Source: Candidatus Coproplasma avistercoris
GTDB taxonomy: Bacteria; Bacillota; Clostridia; Christensenellales; Borkfalkiaceae
Length of the DNA: 42,453 nt
Assembly (NCBI GenBank): GCA_018711385.1
Contig: DVIK01000028.1
Location: forward strand, 1 to 42,453
Direction: 5' to 3'
Numbering within the stretch: the stretch's first letter is position 1; each line of letters starts with the position of its first letter. The position numbers and the translations under genes are program-made. The notes beneath the pieces were generated by a model, which saw nothing but the letters and a program-made list of their open reading frames with translations, did not search any database and had not been told where the DNA came from. Shown one piece after another: positions 31,274 through 41,338 of this stretch.

Positions 31274-32187
31274 AGATACTGTATGCCGGCACGCCGCAGT
31301 TTGCGGTGGAGCCGCTCAAAGCGCTCGTAAACAGCGGCGCCGATATAGTCGGCGTGGTCACTCAGGAGGACAGGCCCTTCGGCAGGAAGGGCGTGCTCAC
31401 CCCGCCGCCCGTAAAGAGCTTCGCGCTCGGGCTGGGGCTGCCCGTGTATCAGTTTGCAAGGATACGCGACCACGCCGAAGAGCTGAGAGCGCTCGGCGCC
31501 GACGCCATGTTCACCTGCGCTTACGGCCAGCTGCTCACGCGCGAAGTGCTCGAAGCCTTCCCCGGGGGGGTGTGGAACGCGCATGCCTCGCTGCTGCCTG
31601 CCTTTCGCGGCGCCTCGCCCGTTCAATCGGCAATACTTGCGGGCGAAAAGGTGACGGGCGTCACCATAATGAAGACCGAACTCGCGCTCGACAGCGGGGA
31701 TATCCTGCTCGTAAAGCGCTGCAAAATAGGGGAGGGCGAGACGAGCGGCGAACTCTCGCAGCGGCTCTCCCTGCTCGCCGCCGAGGCGCTGTGCGAGGCG
31801 GCAAAACTGATAGAGAGCGGCGACGAAAACCTGCTCTTGCAGGACGATGGTGCCGCCACCTACTGCAAAAAGATAAAAAAAGAGGACGCAAGGGTAGATT
31901 TTTCGCAGCCTGCGACAAGGGTGTGCGCGCTGATAAACGGCATGAGCCCCTCGCCCGCGGCGTACTGCATGCACGGCGGCAGCCCGCTCAATCTTTTAAG
32001 GGCGTTCGTCCGCGAAGGCGGCGGCGCGGCGGGCAGCGTGCTCGAAGTTGCAAAGGGCGGATTTGCCGTTGCCTGCGGCGAGGGCAGCGTGCTTGTGACC
32101 GAGGCGCAGTTTGCGGGCGGCAAGCGCCTTTCGGCGGCCGACATCTTCAACGGCAGGAAACTCAAAGCGGGGGATATGCTTGAATAA
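31270..32187 (+). CDS. fmt: Methionyl-tRNA formyltransferase
   Basis: Formylates initiator Met-tRNA using 10-formyl-tetrahydrofolate. 305 aa from GTG 31270, which overlaps the def stop. Markers: KILYAGTPQFAVEPLKAL, RPFGRKGVLTPPPVK, and the catalytic WNAHASLLPAFRGASPVQSAI followed by GVTIMKTELALDSGDIL. A C-terminal OB-like domain ends at GRKLKAGDMLE. Confidence 0.97.
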   Translation: MKILYAGTPQFAVEPLKALVNSGADIVGVVTQEDRPFGRKGVLTPPPVKSFALGLGLPVYQFARIRDHAEELRALGADAMFTCAYGQLLTREVLEAFPGGVWNAHASLLPAFRGASPVQSAILAGEKVTGVTIMKTELALDSGDILLVKRCKIGEGETSGELSQRLSLLAAEALCEAAKLIESGDENLLLQDDGAATYCKKIKKEDARVDFSQPATRVCALINGMSPSPAAYCMHGGSPLNLLRAFVREGGGAAGSVLEVAKGGFAVACGEGSVLVTEAQFAGGKRLSAADIFNGRKLKAGDMLE

Positions 32188-33403
32188 CCCGCTTACTGAC
32201 CCCTATCTCGTCCTCTCCGAGGTGTACAGCCGCGGCGCCTACTTGAAGCAGGCGCTCGCCTCGGTGCCCACAGAGCCGCAAAACCGCCCGCAAACTTCCA
32301 AAATCTGCTACGGCGTGCTCGAAAAGGACGTTTATTTAAGCTATATCATAGGGGCAAATTGCCAAAAACAGCCCAAGTCGGCAATACGGCTGATACTCAA
32401 AATAGCGCTGTATATGCTGGAATTCATGGGCAAGCACGGCTACATGGTGGCCGACTGTGCCGTGGAGCTTGCCAAAAAGGCGGGCAAGGGAGGCGCCGCC
32501 GGTTTCGTCAACGCCTTTCTGCGCTCGTACAAGCTCCCCGCGCTGCCCGCGGGCGCCGACGAGCGGCTGTCGGTGGAGGTCAGCGCGCCGCTGTGGCTGG
32601 CAAAGAGGGTGCGCCGCAGCTACAAGCAGGAGGCCGCCGCCATACTCTCCGCCCCCTCGCACGGGGTGTGCGTCCGCTTCGAACGCGGAGCGGAGCGCTA
32701 TCTTGCGCTCCCGCATGAAGAGACGCCCTTCAAAGGCGTATATATCTTCAGAAATTTCGTGCGCGACGGCGGCTACGATGCGGGCGACTACACCTTCCAG
32801 TCGGTCGGCTCGGCAGCCATCTGTTCGGTGGTATCCCCGTGCGGACGCCTGCTCGACGCCTGCGCCGCCCCCGGCGGCAAGAGCGTGCTGCTCGCAAAAA
32901 AGTGCGGCTCGGTCACCGCGCAGGAACTGCACCCTCACCGGGTAGAGCTTATAGGCAGCTATGCCCGCCGCATGGGCGCGGACAACGTGTTTCCCGTTGC
33001 GGGCGACGCCTCTGCATTCAACCCCGAATGGGAGGGGCTGTTCGACGGCGTGCTGTGCGACGTCCCCTGCTCCGGCAGCGGCGTTATAAACGAAAATCCC
33101 GACATAAAGCTGTTCAGGCGGGAGGAGGACATAGCCTCGCTTGCCGCGCTGCAGCTTAAAATACTTGCAAACTGCGCCCGTTACGTAAGGCCGGGCGGCA
33201 GCCTTTACTATTCCACCTGCTCCGTCCTCCCCGAAGAGAACGACAGCGCGGTGCATGGCTTCCTCGCTTCGGTGCAGGGGTTTGAGCTCGACATACCGGA
33301 GTGCGCCCTGCCTTCGCGCCGCACAAAGACGGGGCTGCAGTTCCTGCCGCACATCTCGCAGGGGGCGGGCTTCTTCGTCACGCGTTTCATACGCAAAAGC
33401 TGA
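32180..33403 (+). CDS. rsmB: 16S rRNA m5C967 methyltransferase
   Basis: 407 aa. Starts at TTG 32180 overlapping the fmt stop, with a G-rich GCGGGGGA upstream; the track start lies far inside fmt. The N-terminal 150 residues form the NusB-like RNA-binding domain, and the C-terminal SAM domain has LLDACAAPGGKSVLLA, LCDVPCSGSGVINENPDI (catalytic Cys) and LYYSTCSVLPEEN (second Cys). Confidence 0.95.
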   Translation: MNNPLTDPYLVLSEVYSRGAYLKQALASVPTEPQNRPQTSKICYGVLEKDVYLSYIIGANCQKQPKSAIRLILKIALYMLEFMGKHGYMVADCAVELAKKAGKGGAAGFVNAFLRSYKLPALPAGADERLSVEVSAPLWLAKRVRRSYKQEAAAILSAPSHGVCVRFERGAERYLALPHEETPFKGVYIFRNFVRDGGYDAGDYTFQSVGSAAICSVVSPCGRLLDACAAPGGKSVLLAKKCGSVTAQELHPHRVELIGSYARRMGADNVFPVAGDASAFNPEWEGLFDGVLCDVPCSGSGVINENPDIKLFRREEDIASLAALQLKILANCARYVRPGGSLYYSTCSVLPEENDSAVHGFLASVQGFELDIPECALPSRRTKTGLQFLPHISQGAGFFVTRFIRKS

Positions 33404-33456
33404 TCCCGCGGGCACTGCTGAAAGTTTGTCCGTCGGCACATATGCCGCGTTGAATT

Positions 33457-34506
33457 ATGAAAGAGATACTTGCAGATTACAACTTTACGGAGCTTAAGCG
33501 GCTTGCGGAGGAGATGGGCGAAAGGCCTTTCCGCGCAAAACAGCTCTTCGACGGGGTGATGCGCGGGCACGATATCTCCGGCATCCCCGCCCTGCCCGCG
33601 GCGTTCGTGCAGAGGCTGCTCGGGCGGTTCGAGGACTGCGCGCTGAAGATAGTAAAGACGCTCATTTCTTCCGACGGCACCGAAAAGTACCTCTATAAAC
33701 TTGCCGACGGCAACATAATCGAGGGCGTGTTCATGCGCTATAAGTACGGCAACACGCTGTGCGTATCCACCCAGGCGGGCTGCCGCATGGGCTGTAAGTT
33801 CTGCGCCAGCACCCTCGGCGGGCTGGTGCGCAACCTCACCCCGGGCGAGATGCTCTCTCAGGTGCTCAAGGTAAACGCGCTGCACGGCGGCACGCCTGCA
33901 AAGCGGCAGGTCACCAACGTCGTGCTCATGGGCAGCGGCGAACCGCTCGACAACTACGGCAACGTTATAAAGTTCGTGCGCGACATGGCGGCGGAGGGCG
34001 GCATAAATATCTCGCCGCGCAACGTCAGTCTCTCCACCTGCGGGCTGGTGCCAAGGATGTACGACCTCGCGGAAGAGGGGCTGCCGCTCAACCTCACCGT
34101 CTCGCTGCACAACGTCACCGACGAAGAGCGCGCCCGCACCATGCCCGTCGCCCGCGCCTATAAGATAGAGGACATCCTCGCCGCCTGCGCCAACTACTTT
34201 GCAAAGACGGGCAGGCGCTACATTTTCGAGTATTCGCTCATCGCGGGCGAAAATTCCGACGCGGCGCACGCCCGCGCGCTCGTAAAGCTGCTCAAAGGCA
34301 GGCCGTGCCACGTCAACCTTATAAGGCTGAACGACGTAAAGGAGCGCAAACTTTCCGCCGCCACCGAGCGCGGCGCGCAGGAATTTCTTAAAATACTCAC
34401 CGAGGGCGGCATCTCAGCCACGCTCCGCCGCAGGATGGGCGCCGACATAGGCGGCGCGTGCGGCCAGCTGCGCGCGGGCTACCTCGGCGAAAACGGCAAC
34501 GGCTGA
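33457..34506 (+). CDS. rlmN: Dual 23S rRNA/tRNA adenine-C2 methyltransferase (radical SAM)
   Basis: Methylates A2503 of 23S rRNA and A37 of some tRNAs. 349 aa with the radical-SAM cluster CRMGCKFC, the conserved CVSTQAGC just before it, GSGEPLDNYGNV, and the C-terminal GADIGGACGQL carrying the Cys that forms the methyl adduct. No clear ribosome binding site precedes ATG 33457. In most Firmicutes prpC, prkC and rsgA come next, but here rpe follows after 32 bp. Confidence 0.97.
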   Translation: MKEILADYNFTELKRLAEEMGERPFRAKQLFDGVMRGHDISGIPALPAAFVQRLLGRFEDCALKIVKTLISSDGTEKYLYKLADGNIIEGVFMRYKYGNTLCVSTQAGCRMGCKFCASTLGGLVRNLTPGEMLSQVLKVNALHGGTPAKRQVTNVVLMGSGEPLDNYGNVIKFVRDMAAEGGINISPRNVSLSTCGLVPRMYDLAEEGLPLNLTVSLHNVTDEERARTMPVARAYKIEDILAACANYFAKTGRRYIFEYSLIAGENSDAAHARALVKLLKGRPCHVNLIRLNDVKERKLSAATERGAQEFLKILTEGGISATLRRRMGADIGGACGQLRAGYLGENGNG

Positions 34507-34538
34507 ACGGCCGCGACTAAATTACGGAGTCTATTCAT

Positions 34539-35204
34539 ATGCAGATAAAAATAGCGCCTTCCATACTTTCCGCCGACTTTTCCCGCATGGGCGAGGCGGT
34601 GGAGCTCTGCCGGGCGGGCGGGGCAGACCTCATACACTGCGACGTGATGGACGGCTCCTTCGTGGGGCCGATAACCTTCGGCGGGCAGATGGTAAAGAAT
34701 ATCCGCCCTCACACGAAGCTGCCGCTCGACGTGCATCTCATGATAGAGCATCCCAAGACGCAGATAAAGTTCTTTGCCGAAGCGGGCGCCGACATCATAA
34801 CCGTGCACTACGAGGCGTGCGCAAAGATATCGCAAAGCTACCTTAAAGAGACGCTCGCGCTCATAAGATCGTACGGCGTAAAGTGCGGCGCGGTCATCAA
34901 TCCCGACGTCCCCGCCGAGGCGCTCTTCCCCGTGCTGCCGCTTTGCGACATGGTGCTGGTGATGAGCGTGTTCCCCGGCTACGGCGGACAGAAGTTCATT
35001 CCCGAAGTGCTGCCCAAGATATCGGCGCTCAGGGCGCGTGCGGCGCTTTTTGGCAGGGCGGATATGGATATAGAGATAGACGGCGGCATAAACGCGCAGA
35101 CGGCCCCGCTTGCGGTCGCGGCGGGCGCAAACGTGCTTGTGGCGGGTTCGGCGCTGTTCGGCGCGCCAGATTTTGCCGCGGCGGTAAAGGAGCTGCGCGG
35201 ATGA
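34539..35204 (+). CDS. rpe: Ribulose-phosphate 3-epimerase
   Basis: Interconverts ribulose 5-phosphate and xylulose 5-phosphate in the pentose phosphate pathway. 221 aa TIM barrel: APSILSADFSRMGE, HCDVMDGSFVGPITFG, PLDVHLMIEHP, ITVHYEA, MSVFPGYGGQKFIPEV, EIDGGINAQTAP. ACGGAG is before the start; the stop overlaps thiN (ATGA). Confidence 0.97.
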   Translation: MQIKIAPSILSADFSRMGEAVELCRAGGADLIHCDVMDGSFVGPITFGGQMVKNIRPHTKLPLDVHLMIEHPKTQIKFFAEAGADIITVHYEACAKISQSYLKETLALIRSYGVKCGAVINPDVPAEALFPVLPLCDMVLVMSVFPGYGGQKFIPEVLPKISALRARAALFGRADMDIEIDGGINAQTAPLAVAAGANVLVAGSALFGAPDFAAAVKELRG

Positions 35205-35806
35205 AGGCGCTGCTCCTCCTCAACGGCGAGCCGTATGCGGGCGAGCTTCCGCGCGGGGTGCCCGCCTACTGTTGCGACGGCGCCTACGCCTGGGCAAAGG
35301 GCAGGGCGGACATAGTAAAGAACATAGGCGACTTCGACAGCCTGAAAGAGCCGCCCGTTCCCCCGCCAGAGGAGATCTACCCTTCGGAAAAGAACTTCAC
35401 CGACGGCGAGATAGCGCTGCGCAAGATGATATCCGACGGGGTGACCGAAATAGATTGCTACGGCGCGTTCGGCGGCAGGGCCGACCACTTCCTCGGCAAT
35501 ATCCAGCTGCTGCATTTTGCGCTTTTGCATGGCGTATCCATGCGCCTCATCTCGGAAGATGCCGAAATCTTCGCCGTGCGCGGCACCTTTCGCGCGGGGG
35601 AGTTTGAAGGCAAGACGGTCTCGGTGTTCCCCTTTTCCTCCCCGCTGCATATACTGGATAGCGGGGGAATGAAGTACGGCTATCCGAAGGTGATAGACTA
35701 CGGCGAGTGCAGGGGCGTATCCAACATAGTTTTAAGCCCCTCCGCCTATGTTGCCTTCGGTGAAGGCTGCACTGCCCTCGTAATAATAAACCTCGGGAGC
35801 GTGTAA
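35201..35806 (+). CDS. thiN: Thiamine pyrophosphokinase
   Basis: Converts thiamine and ATP to thiamine pyrophosphate. 201 aa from ATG 35201, overlapping the rpe stop. Markers: YCCDGAYAWAKGR (substrate pocket Asp), VKNIGDFDSL, FTDGEIALRKM and YGAFGGRADHFLGNIQLLHF. It should use thiamine imported by ThiT; no thiamine biosynthesis genes are seen here. Its TAA overlaps the start of the spoVM-like micro-gene (TAATG). Confidence 0.95.
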   Translation: MKALLLLNGEPYAGELPRGVPAYCCDGAYAWAKGRADIVKNIGDFDSLKEPPVPPPEEIYPSEKNFTDGEIALRKMISDGVTEIDCYGAFGGRADHFLGNIQLLHFALLHGVSMRLISEDAEIFAVRGTFRAGEFEGKTVSVFPFSSPLHILDSGGMKYGYPKVIDYGECRGVSNIVLSPSAYVAFGEGCTALVIINLGSV

Positions 35807-35892
35807 TGAAAAAGACCTTCGTCATCTGCGTAAAACCCCCCAAGCCCGTGCGTGCGCTGCTCTCTGCGGCGGTGCGCATAAAGCGCGGCTGA
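35806..35892 (+). CDS. spoVM: Candidate SpoVM spore-coat scaffold micropeptide (28 aa)
   Basis: Too short for the ORF track. The ATG overlaps the thiN stop, and GGGAG sits six bases before it. The 28-residue product is MKKTFVICVKPPKPVRALLS...VRIKRG (a short middle segment omitted). Bacillus SpoVM is 26 aa (MKFYTIKLPKFLGGIVRAML...RKD): both have MK, a short hydrophobic stretch, a Pro-Lys at the same place, VRA(M/L)L and a basic end. SpoVM is an amphipathic helix that recognises the curved forespore membrane and anchors the spore coat. The position, between thiN and rpmB, is that of spoVM in Bacillus. The residues are partly diverged and no domain search was run. Confidence 0.68.
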   Translation: MKKTFVICVKPPKPVRALLSAAVRIKRG

Positions 35893-35920
35893 ACGTATAA
35901 TTTTGCAAAGTTATATTATC

Positions 35921-35962
35921 AAATCGCCCTGCCGCGCCCATTCGGGCGCGGCAGGGCGATTT
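35921..35962. terminator. Long bidirectional terminator after spoVM
   Basis: AAATCGCCCTGCCGCGCCC pairs perfectly with its mirror GGGCGCGGCAGGGCGATTT (19 bp, loop ATTC), with a T-tract on the plus strand. Ends the rlmN-rpe-thiN-spoVM unit. Confidence 0.92.
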
Positions 35963-35996
35963 TATGCCCGCACGCGGCGTGCCCTGTGTTGCGCAC

Positions 35997-36029
35997 AAAA
36001 AAATCCCGCGCCGTTTGTCGGGCACGGGA
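35997..36029 (-). terminator. Second (distal) terminator for rpmB
   Basis: On the minus strand TCCCGTGCC pairs with GGCGCGGGA apart from one mismatch, followed by TTTTTTT. Backs up the proximal rpmB terminator. Confidence 0.75.
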
Positions 36030-36132
36030 AAATTATAACAAGTTATATTGTCACTTTAATGTATCGGGGGTGCGGCTGCGCTCCGCGGCGGCCCGGAGGC
36101 CGCGCTCCGCGGAAGGCGCGAAGTCTTTTCAA

Positions 36133-36162
36133 AGCAAAATAAGCGGGCGGCAATCTGCCGCC
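36133..36162 (-). terminator. Terminator of rpmB
   Basis: On the minus strand GCGGGCGGCA/TGCCGCCCGC stem with GAT loop, then TTATTTTGC. Confidence 0.85.
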
Positions 36163-36195
36163 CGCAAACAAGCCCTATAGCTGCGGAAGGAGGGG

Positions 36196-36381
36196 TTACG
36201 CCCTCTCTACCGTCTTCATGCAACGGGTGCACACATAGCCCGTTACAGCCTTGCCGTTTGCGTCGATATAGCTTATCTTCTGCACGTTGGCCTTGAAAGT
36301 CCTCCTCGTTCTCCTCTTGGAGTGGCTTACGTTGTTGCCGGACGTCTGACCCTTGCCGCATACGCTGCATACTCTCGACAT
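36196..36381 (-). CDS. rpmB: Ribosomal protein L28 (zinc-binding type)
   Basis: 61-aa L28 (bL28): MSRVCSVCGKGQTSGNNVSHSKRRTRRTFKANVQKI...GYVCTRCMKTVERA. Both CxxC pairs are present, so this is the zinc-containing form. GGAGGTG precedes the start on the minus strand. It runs opposite to its neighbours, as in other Firmicutes at this locus. Confidence 0.96.
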   Translation of the reverse strand: MSRVCSVCGKGQTSGNNVSHSKRRTRRTFKANVQKISYIDANGKAVTGYVCTRCMKTVERA

Positions 36382-36424
36382 GATTGAACACCTCCGTGGT
36401 GGAATTTACCTGAAAAAAATGAGC

Positions 36425-36450
36425 AAATAAAAACCGTTTCTCAAAAACGG
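36425..36450 (-). terminator. 5'-end hairpin in the rpmB leader
   Basis: On the minus strand CCGTTT pairs with AAACGG around TTGAG, followed by TTTTTATTT. It starts almost at the predicted transcript start, so it may be a stabilising 5' hairpin or a very early attenuator. Confidence 0.5.
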
Positions 36451-36457
36451 CTATACT

Positions 36458-36486
36458 AATATAGCACCTGTTTTCAAAAAAATCAA
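36458..36486 (-). promoter_or_regulatory. Promoter for rpmB
   Basis: On the minus strand TTGATT (36486-36481), 17-bp spacer, TATATT (36463-36458). Confidence 0.7.
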
Positions 36487-36579
36487 TCAAAAACATGCCG
36501 TTTTGGCAAATTTTTTGCGCGGTGAAAAAATAAATGTTTCCGCTTGCGGGAAAAATCGCTGCAAAAGCGGGGCAAAGGC

Positions 36580-36608
36580 TTGCAAAATAGCGGCAAATGT
36601 TATAAAAT
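36580..36608 (+). promoter_or_regulatory. Promoter for yloU-fakA
   Basis: TTGCAA (36580-36585), 17-bp spacer, TAAAAT (36603-36608). Divergent from rpmB. Confidence 0.7.
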
Positions 36609-36627
36609 GAAACAGACAGGAGTTATT

Positions 36628-36981
36628 ATGTCAGTCAACACAAGCAACGTTTACGGTAAAATTTCAATATCCGACCGGGTTCTCGCCAGGGTTGCGGCAT
36701 ACGCCGCGCTCGATTGTTACGGCATCGTGGAACTCGTATCCCGCCGCTTTATGGATTCCATAACCGAGCTTTTAAGAAAGAAGCCTTCGGAGGGCAAGGG
36801 GATCAAAGTCGTGACGAGCGGCGACAGGATATATATAGACGTTTACGTCATCATCAAATACGGCGTGTCGATAAACGCCGTCGCAGAGGCGCTGAAAGAG
36901 GGAGTCAAGTATAAGGTAGAGCGCTTTTCGGGTATGATAGTGGATACGGTAAACGTAAACATAATGGGGGTCAAGCTCTGA
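36628..36981 (+). CDS. yloU: Asp23/Gls24 family protein (YloU)
   Basis: 117 aa from ATG 36628 (CAGGAG six bases upstream); the track start is too early and crosses the promoter. Asp23/Gls24 domain: GKISISDRVLARVAAYAALDCYGIVELVSRR, then GIKVVTSGDRIYIDVYVIIKYGVSINAVAEALKEGVKYKVE and VDTVNVNIMGVK. Proteins of this family are envelope-stress associated; YloU always accompanies fakA. Confidence 0.93.
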   Translation: MSVNTSNVYGKISISDRVLARVAAYAALDCYGIVELVSRRFMDSITELLRKKPSEGKGIKVVTSGDRIYIDVYVIIKYGVSINAVAEALKEGVKYKVERFSGMIVDTVNVNIMGVKL

Positions 36982-36992
36982 CCTCACTTTAA

Positions 36993-37019
36993 GCGCGCCC
37001 TTCGCGGTCGCGCCTTTTT
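36993..37019 (+). terminator. Imperfect terminator between yloU and fakA
   Basis: GCGCG/CGCGC outer stem with inner CC/GG pairs, one mismatch, then CTTTTTG. Probably partial, letting fakA be made at a lower level. Confidence 0.55.
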
Positions 37020-37036
37020 GAATTTTAAGGAGTCAT

Positions 37037-38686
37037 ATGCAGAAAATCATCAACAGCACCGACTTCCGCAAGATGGTTTCGAGCGGTGCCAGAATGCTTG
37101 AAATAAACAGGGCCAAAGTCGACGCCCTGAACGTATTTCCCGTGCCCGACGGCGATACGGGCACCAACATGTCGCTCACCATGCAGTCGGCGATATCGGA
37201 AATGAACGCCTGCTCCTCCAACCGCTTCCAGGAGATATGCGACGCCGTATCCAAGGGCGCGCTGCGCGGGGCAAGGGGCAATTCGGGCGTAATAACCAGC
37301 CAGATCTTCCGCGGCATCTGCTCTGTGGTGCGCGAGTGCCAGAACGGCATAGATACAAAGACCTTCGCAAAGGCGATGGAGGCTGGCACCAAGGTGGCTT
37401 ACAGCGCCGTGTCCAAGCCCAAGGAAGGCACGATTTTAACGGTAGTCAGGATGATGAGCGAGGCGGCGCCCAAGCTCGCGGGCAAGAACAAGGACTTCGT
37501 CGACTTCTTTACCGCGCTCATCGCGGTCGGCGACGAGGCGCTCGCAAAGACGCCGGAACTTTTGCCCGTGCTAAAAAAGGCGGGCGTGGTCGACAGCGGC
37601 GGCGTCGGCCTCATGACCATAATGCGCGGCTTCCTTGCCGCGGTCTCGGGCGAGGACATCGGCACCGACGACATCCCCACCGACGCCCAGCAGGGCAAAA
37701 AGGAGCCCGAGTTCGGCGACAATTCCGATATAATCAACCTCGACCTCGGCGAGATAGAGTTTGCATACTGCACCGAATATTTCATCATACACTTAAAGCA
37801 GATGACCACGCTTGCCGATATCGACAGGCTCAAAGAAAAGCTCATGCAGATAGGCGACAGCGTCATCTGCATAGGCGATCTGGAGCTCGTCAAGGTGCAC
37901 GTCCACACCAACACTCCCGGCATAGCGCTTTCCTACGCGCTCGAGCTGGGCGAACTCGACAGGATCAAGATAGAGAACATGCTCGAAGAGAACCGCCAGC
38001 TCAAGGCCAAGCTGGAGGCCGAAAAGAAGGAGATGGGCATGCTCGCCATCTGCTCGGGCGACGGCCTTGCCGATATCTTCAAAGACCTGCTGTGCGACAA
38101 GGTCATCGAGGGCGGGCAGACCATGAATCCCTCGGCGCAGGACATTGCCAGCGCCGTGCAGAAGATAAACGCCTCCAACGTGTTCGTCTTCCCCAACAAC
38201 TCCAACATTATCCTCGCGGCGGAGCAGGCAAAGGACCTCGTGACCGGCCGCAACATACATGTGATACCCACTAAAAACGTGCCTCAGGGCTACGCGGCTG
38301 CGCTCGCGTTCAATCCTGAAAGTTCGGTCGCCGTCAACAAGACCAACATGACGCACGCCATCGACAACGTCGTCTCGGGCATGGTCACCTACGCCGTGCG
38401 CAACACCACGATGAACGGCTTCAAGCTCAGGGCGGGCGACATAATCGGCCTCGACAACAAAAAGATCCTCGCCAAGGGCAGCGATATAGCCGAAACCACC
38501 ATCGCCCTTATCGAAAAGCTGAAGAATCCCGACCACGAGATGATTACCCTCTACTACGGCGAGGGCGTCACCGAAGAGGACGCCTCGGCGCTTGCCGACA
38601 AGGTCGCGGAGATGTTCCCCGAATGCGACGTGGATTTCCACTACGGCGGACAGCCTGTATATTATTATATAGTATCGCTTGAATAA
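37037..38686 (+). CDS. fakA: Fatty acid kinase catalytic subunit (DAK-type, YloV)
   Basis: With FakB it phosphorylates fatty acids for phospholipid synthesis. 549 aa: Dha-kinase (DhaL-like) N-domain with NVFPVPDGDTGTNMSLTM and ALRGARGNSGVITSQIFRG, the VVDSGGVGLMTIMRGF segment, and a C-terminal DegV/FakA domain (LAICSGDGLADIFKDLLCD, VFVFPNNSNIILAAEQA, IPTKNVPQGYAAALAF). AAGGAG is before the start. recG follows after a palindrome-rich gap. Confidence 0.95.
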   Translation: MQKIINSTDFRKMVSSGARMLEINRAKVDALNVFPVPDGDTGTNMSLTMQSAISEMNACSSNRFQEICDAVSKGALRGARGNSGVITSQIFRGICSVVRECQNGIDTKTFAKAMEAGTKVAYSAVSKPKEGTILTVVRMMSEAAPKLAGKNKDFVDFFTALIAVGDEALAKTPELLPVLKKAGVVDSGGVGLMTIMRGFLAAVSGEDIGTDDIPTDAQQGKKEPEFGDNSDIINLDLGEIEFAYCTEYFIIHLKQMTTLADIDRLKEKLMQIGDSVICIGDLELVKVHVHTNTPGIALSYALELGELDRIKIENMLEENRQLKAKLEAEKKEMGMLAICSGDGLADIFKDLLCDKVIEGGQTMNPSAQDIASAVQKINASNVFVFPNNSNIILAAEQAKDLVTGRNIHVIPTKNVPQGYAAALAFNPESSVAVNKTNMTHAIDNVVSGMVTYAVRNTTMNGFKLRAGDIIGLDNKKILAKGSDIAETTIALIEKLKNPDHEMITLYYGEGVTEEDASALADKVAEMFPECDVDFHYGGQPVYYYIVSLE

Positions 38687-39081
38687 AGAAGTTCACAATT
38701 TTTTCGTGCCGGCGGGGCGCGAAAAAATTCGTGATTTGAGGGGCCTGCCCCTCTGGCGACGATAATTTGACGCCCTCGTTTATATAATCGTCGCCATTCA
38801 CCCCGCTGAGGCGCAGGTATGCGCAAATTGTGTCGCGCGGCGGCGGGCAACCCGCCTTGCGCCGTAATTATTTTATACGCCCCGTCACGGGCTGAGTGAC
38901 CTCGCATCTTCAAGGGTTGATGTAACCGGGTCGCGCGGCGGCGGGAAATTCGTTTTGCGCCATACATTATTATCTGAAACTCATCATAAAAACATTTTGC
39001 AAAGGGGAAAGGCGGAGTCTTTCCCCGTTTGAATTTGGCGGGCGCGGCATGGCGGCTTCCGCACGGCATGCAGGGGGTGCG
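38687..39081. repeat. Palindrome-rich gap with degenerate direct repeats between fakA and recG
   Basis: 395 bp without a supported gene. It contains: CACAATTTTTTCG/CGAAAAAATTCGTG (38694-38733), GAGGGGC/GCCCCTC (38738-38753), TGGCGACGAT/ATCGTCGCCA (38754-38796) and GGGGAAAG/CTTTCCCC (39004-39026). A roughly 42-bp unit beginning GTCGCGCGGCGGCGGG and containing TTGCGCC and ATTATT occurs at 38832-38873 and again at 38930-38971, 98 bp apart. It may be a decayed mobile or repeat element. No transposase is visible. Confidence 0.6.
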
Positions 39082-41088
<2,007 letters not shown>

Positions 41089-41120
41089 AAGGCCTGAAAA
41101 CAGCTCACAATTATTCCGTA

Positions 41121-41152
41121 AAAACCGCAGGGCGGCCGTCCTGCGGTTTTTT
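41121..41152 (+). terminator. Terminator after recG
   Basis: AAAACCGCAGG/CCTGCGGTTTT stem (11 bp, loop GCGGCCGT) followed by TTT; closes the cluster ahead of the str operon. Confidence 0.9.
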
Positions 41153-41165
41153 TGCGTAAATTTTG

Positions 41166-41194
41166 TTGACAAAGTGACATTCGTTTGGTAAAAT
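41166..41194 (+). promoter_or_regulatory. Promoter for rpsL-rpsG (str operon)
   Basis: TTGACA (41166-41171), 17-bp spacer, TAAAAT (41189-41194). The leader to the rpsL ATG is about 138 nt; it includes GTGC/GCAC pairing and then CCCTTTTTATT near 41228-41262, a weak attenuator candidate. Confidence 0.85.
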
Positions 41195-41338
41195 AGCCTT
41201 TGCGTTACGGTCAGAGTGGGTCGTTGTGCCCGTTCCTGCACCCGCGGCGCCCTTTTTATTCGTATTTGTTTAAGGGAAAATGCGGATAAAGATATATTCC
41301 ACAGGCCGCAAGGCCGAGTAAAACAAGGAGGATGCAAG

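Larger units (their letters stand above)
35893..36195. other. Gene-free convergent spacer between spoVM and rpmB
   Basis: About 300 bp with no supported gene. It holds three terminators (35921-35962, 35997-36029, 36133-36162) and between them a very GC-rich palindromic stretch with repeated CTCCGCGG (around 36079-36112). Small ORFs in the track here are shadows without ribosome binding sites. Confidence 0.6.
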
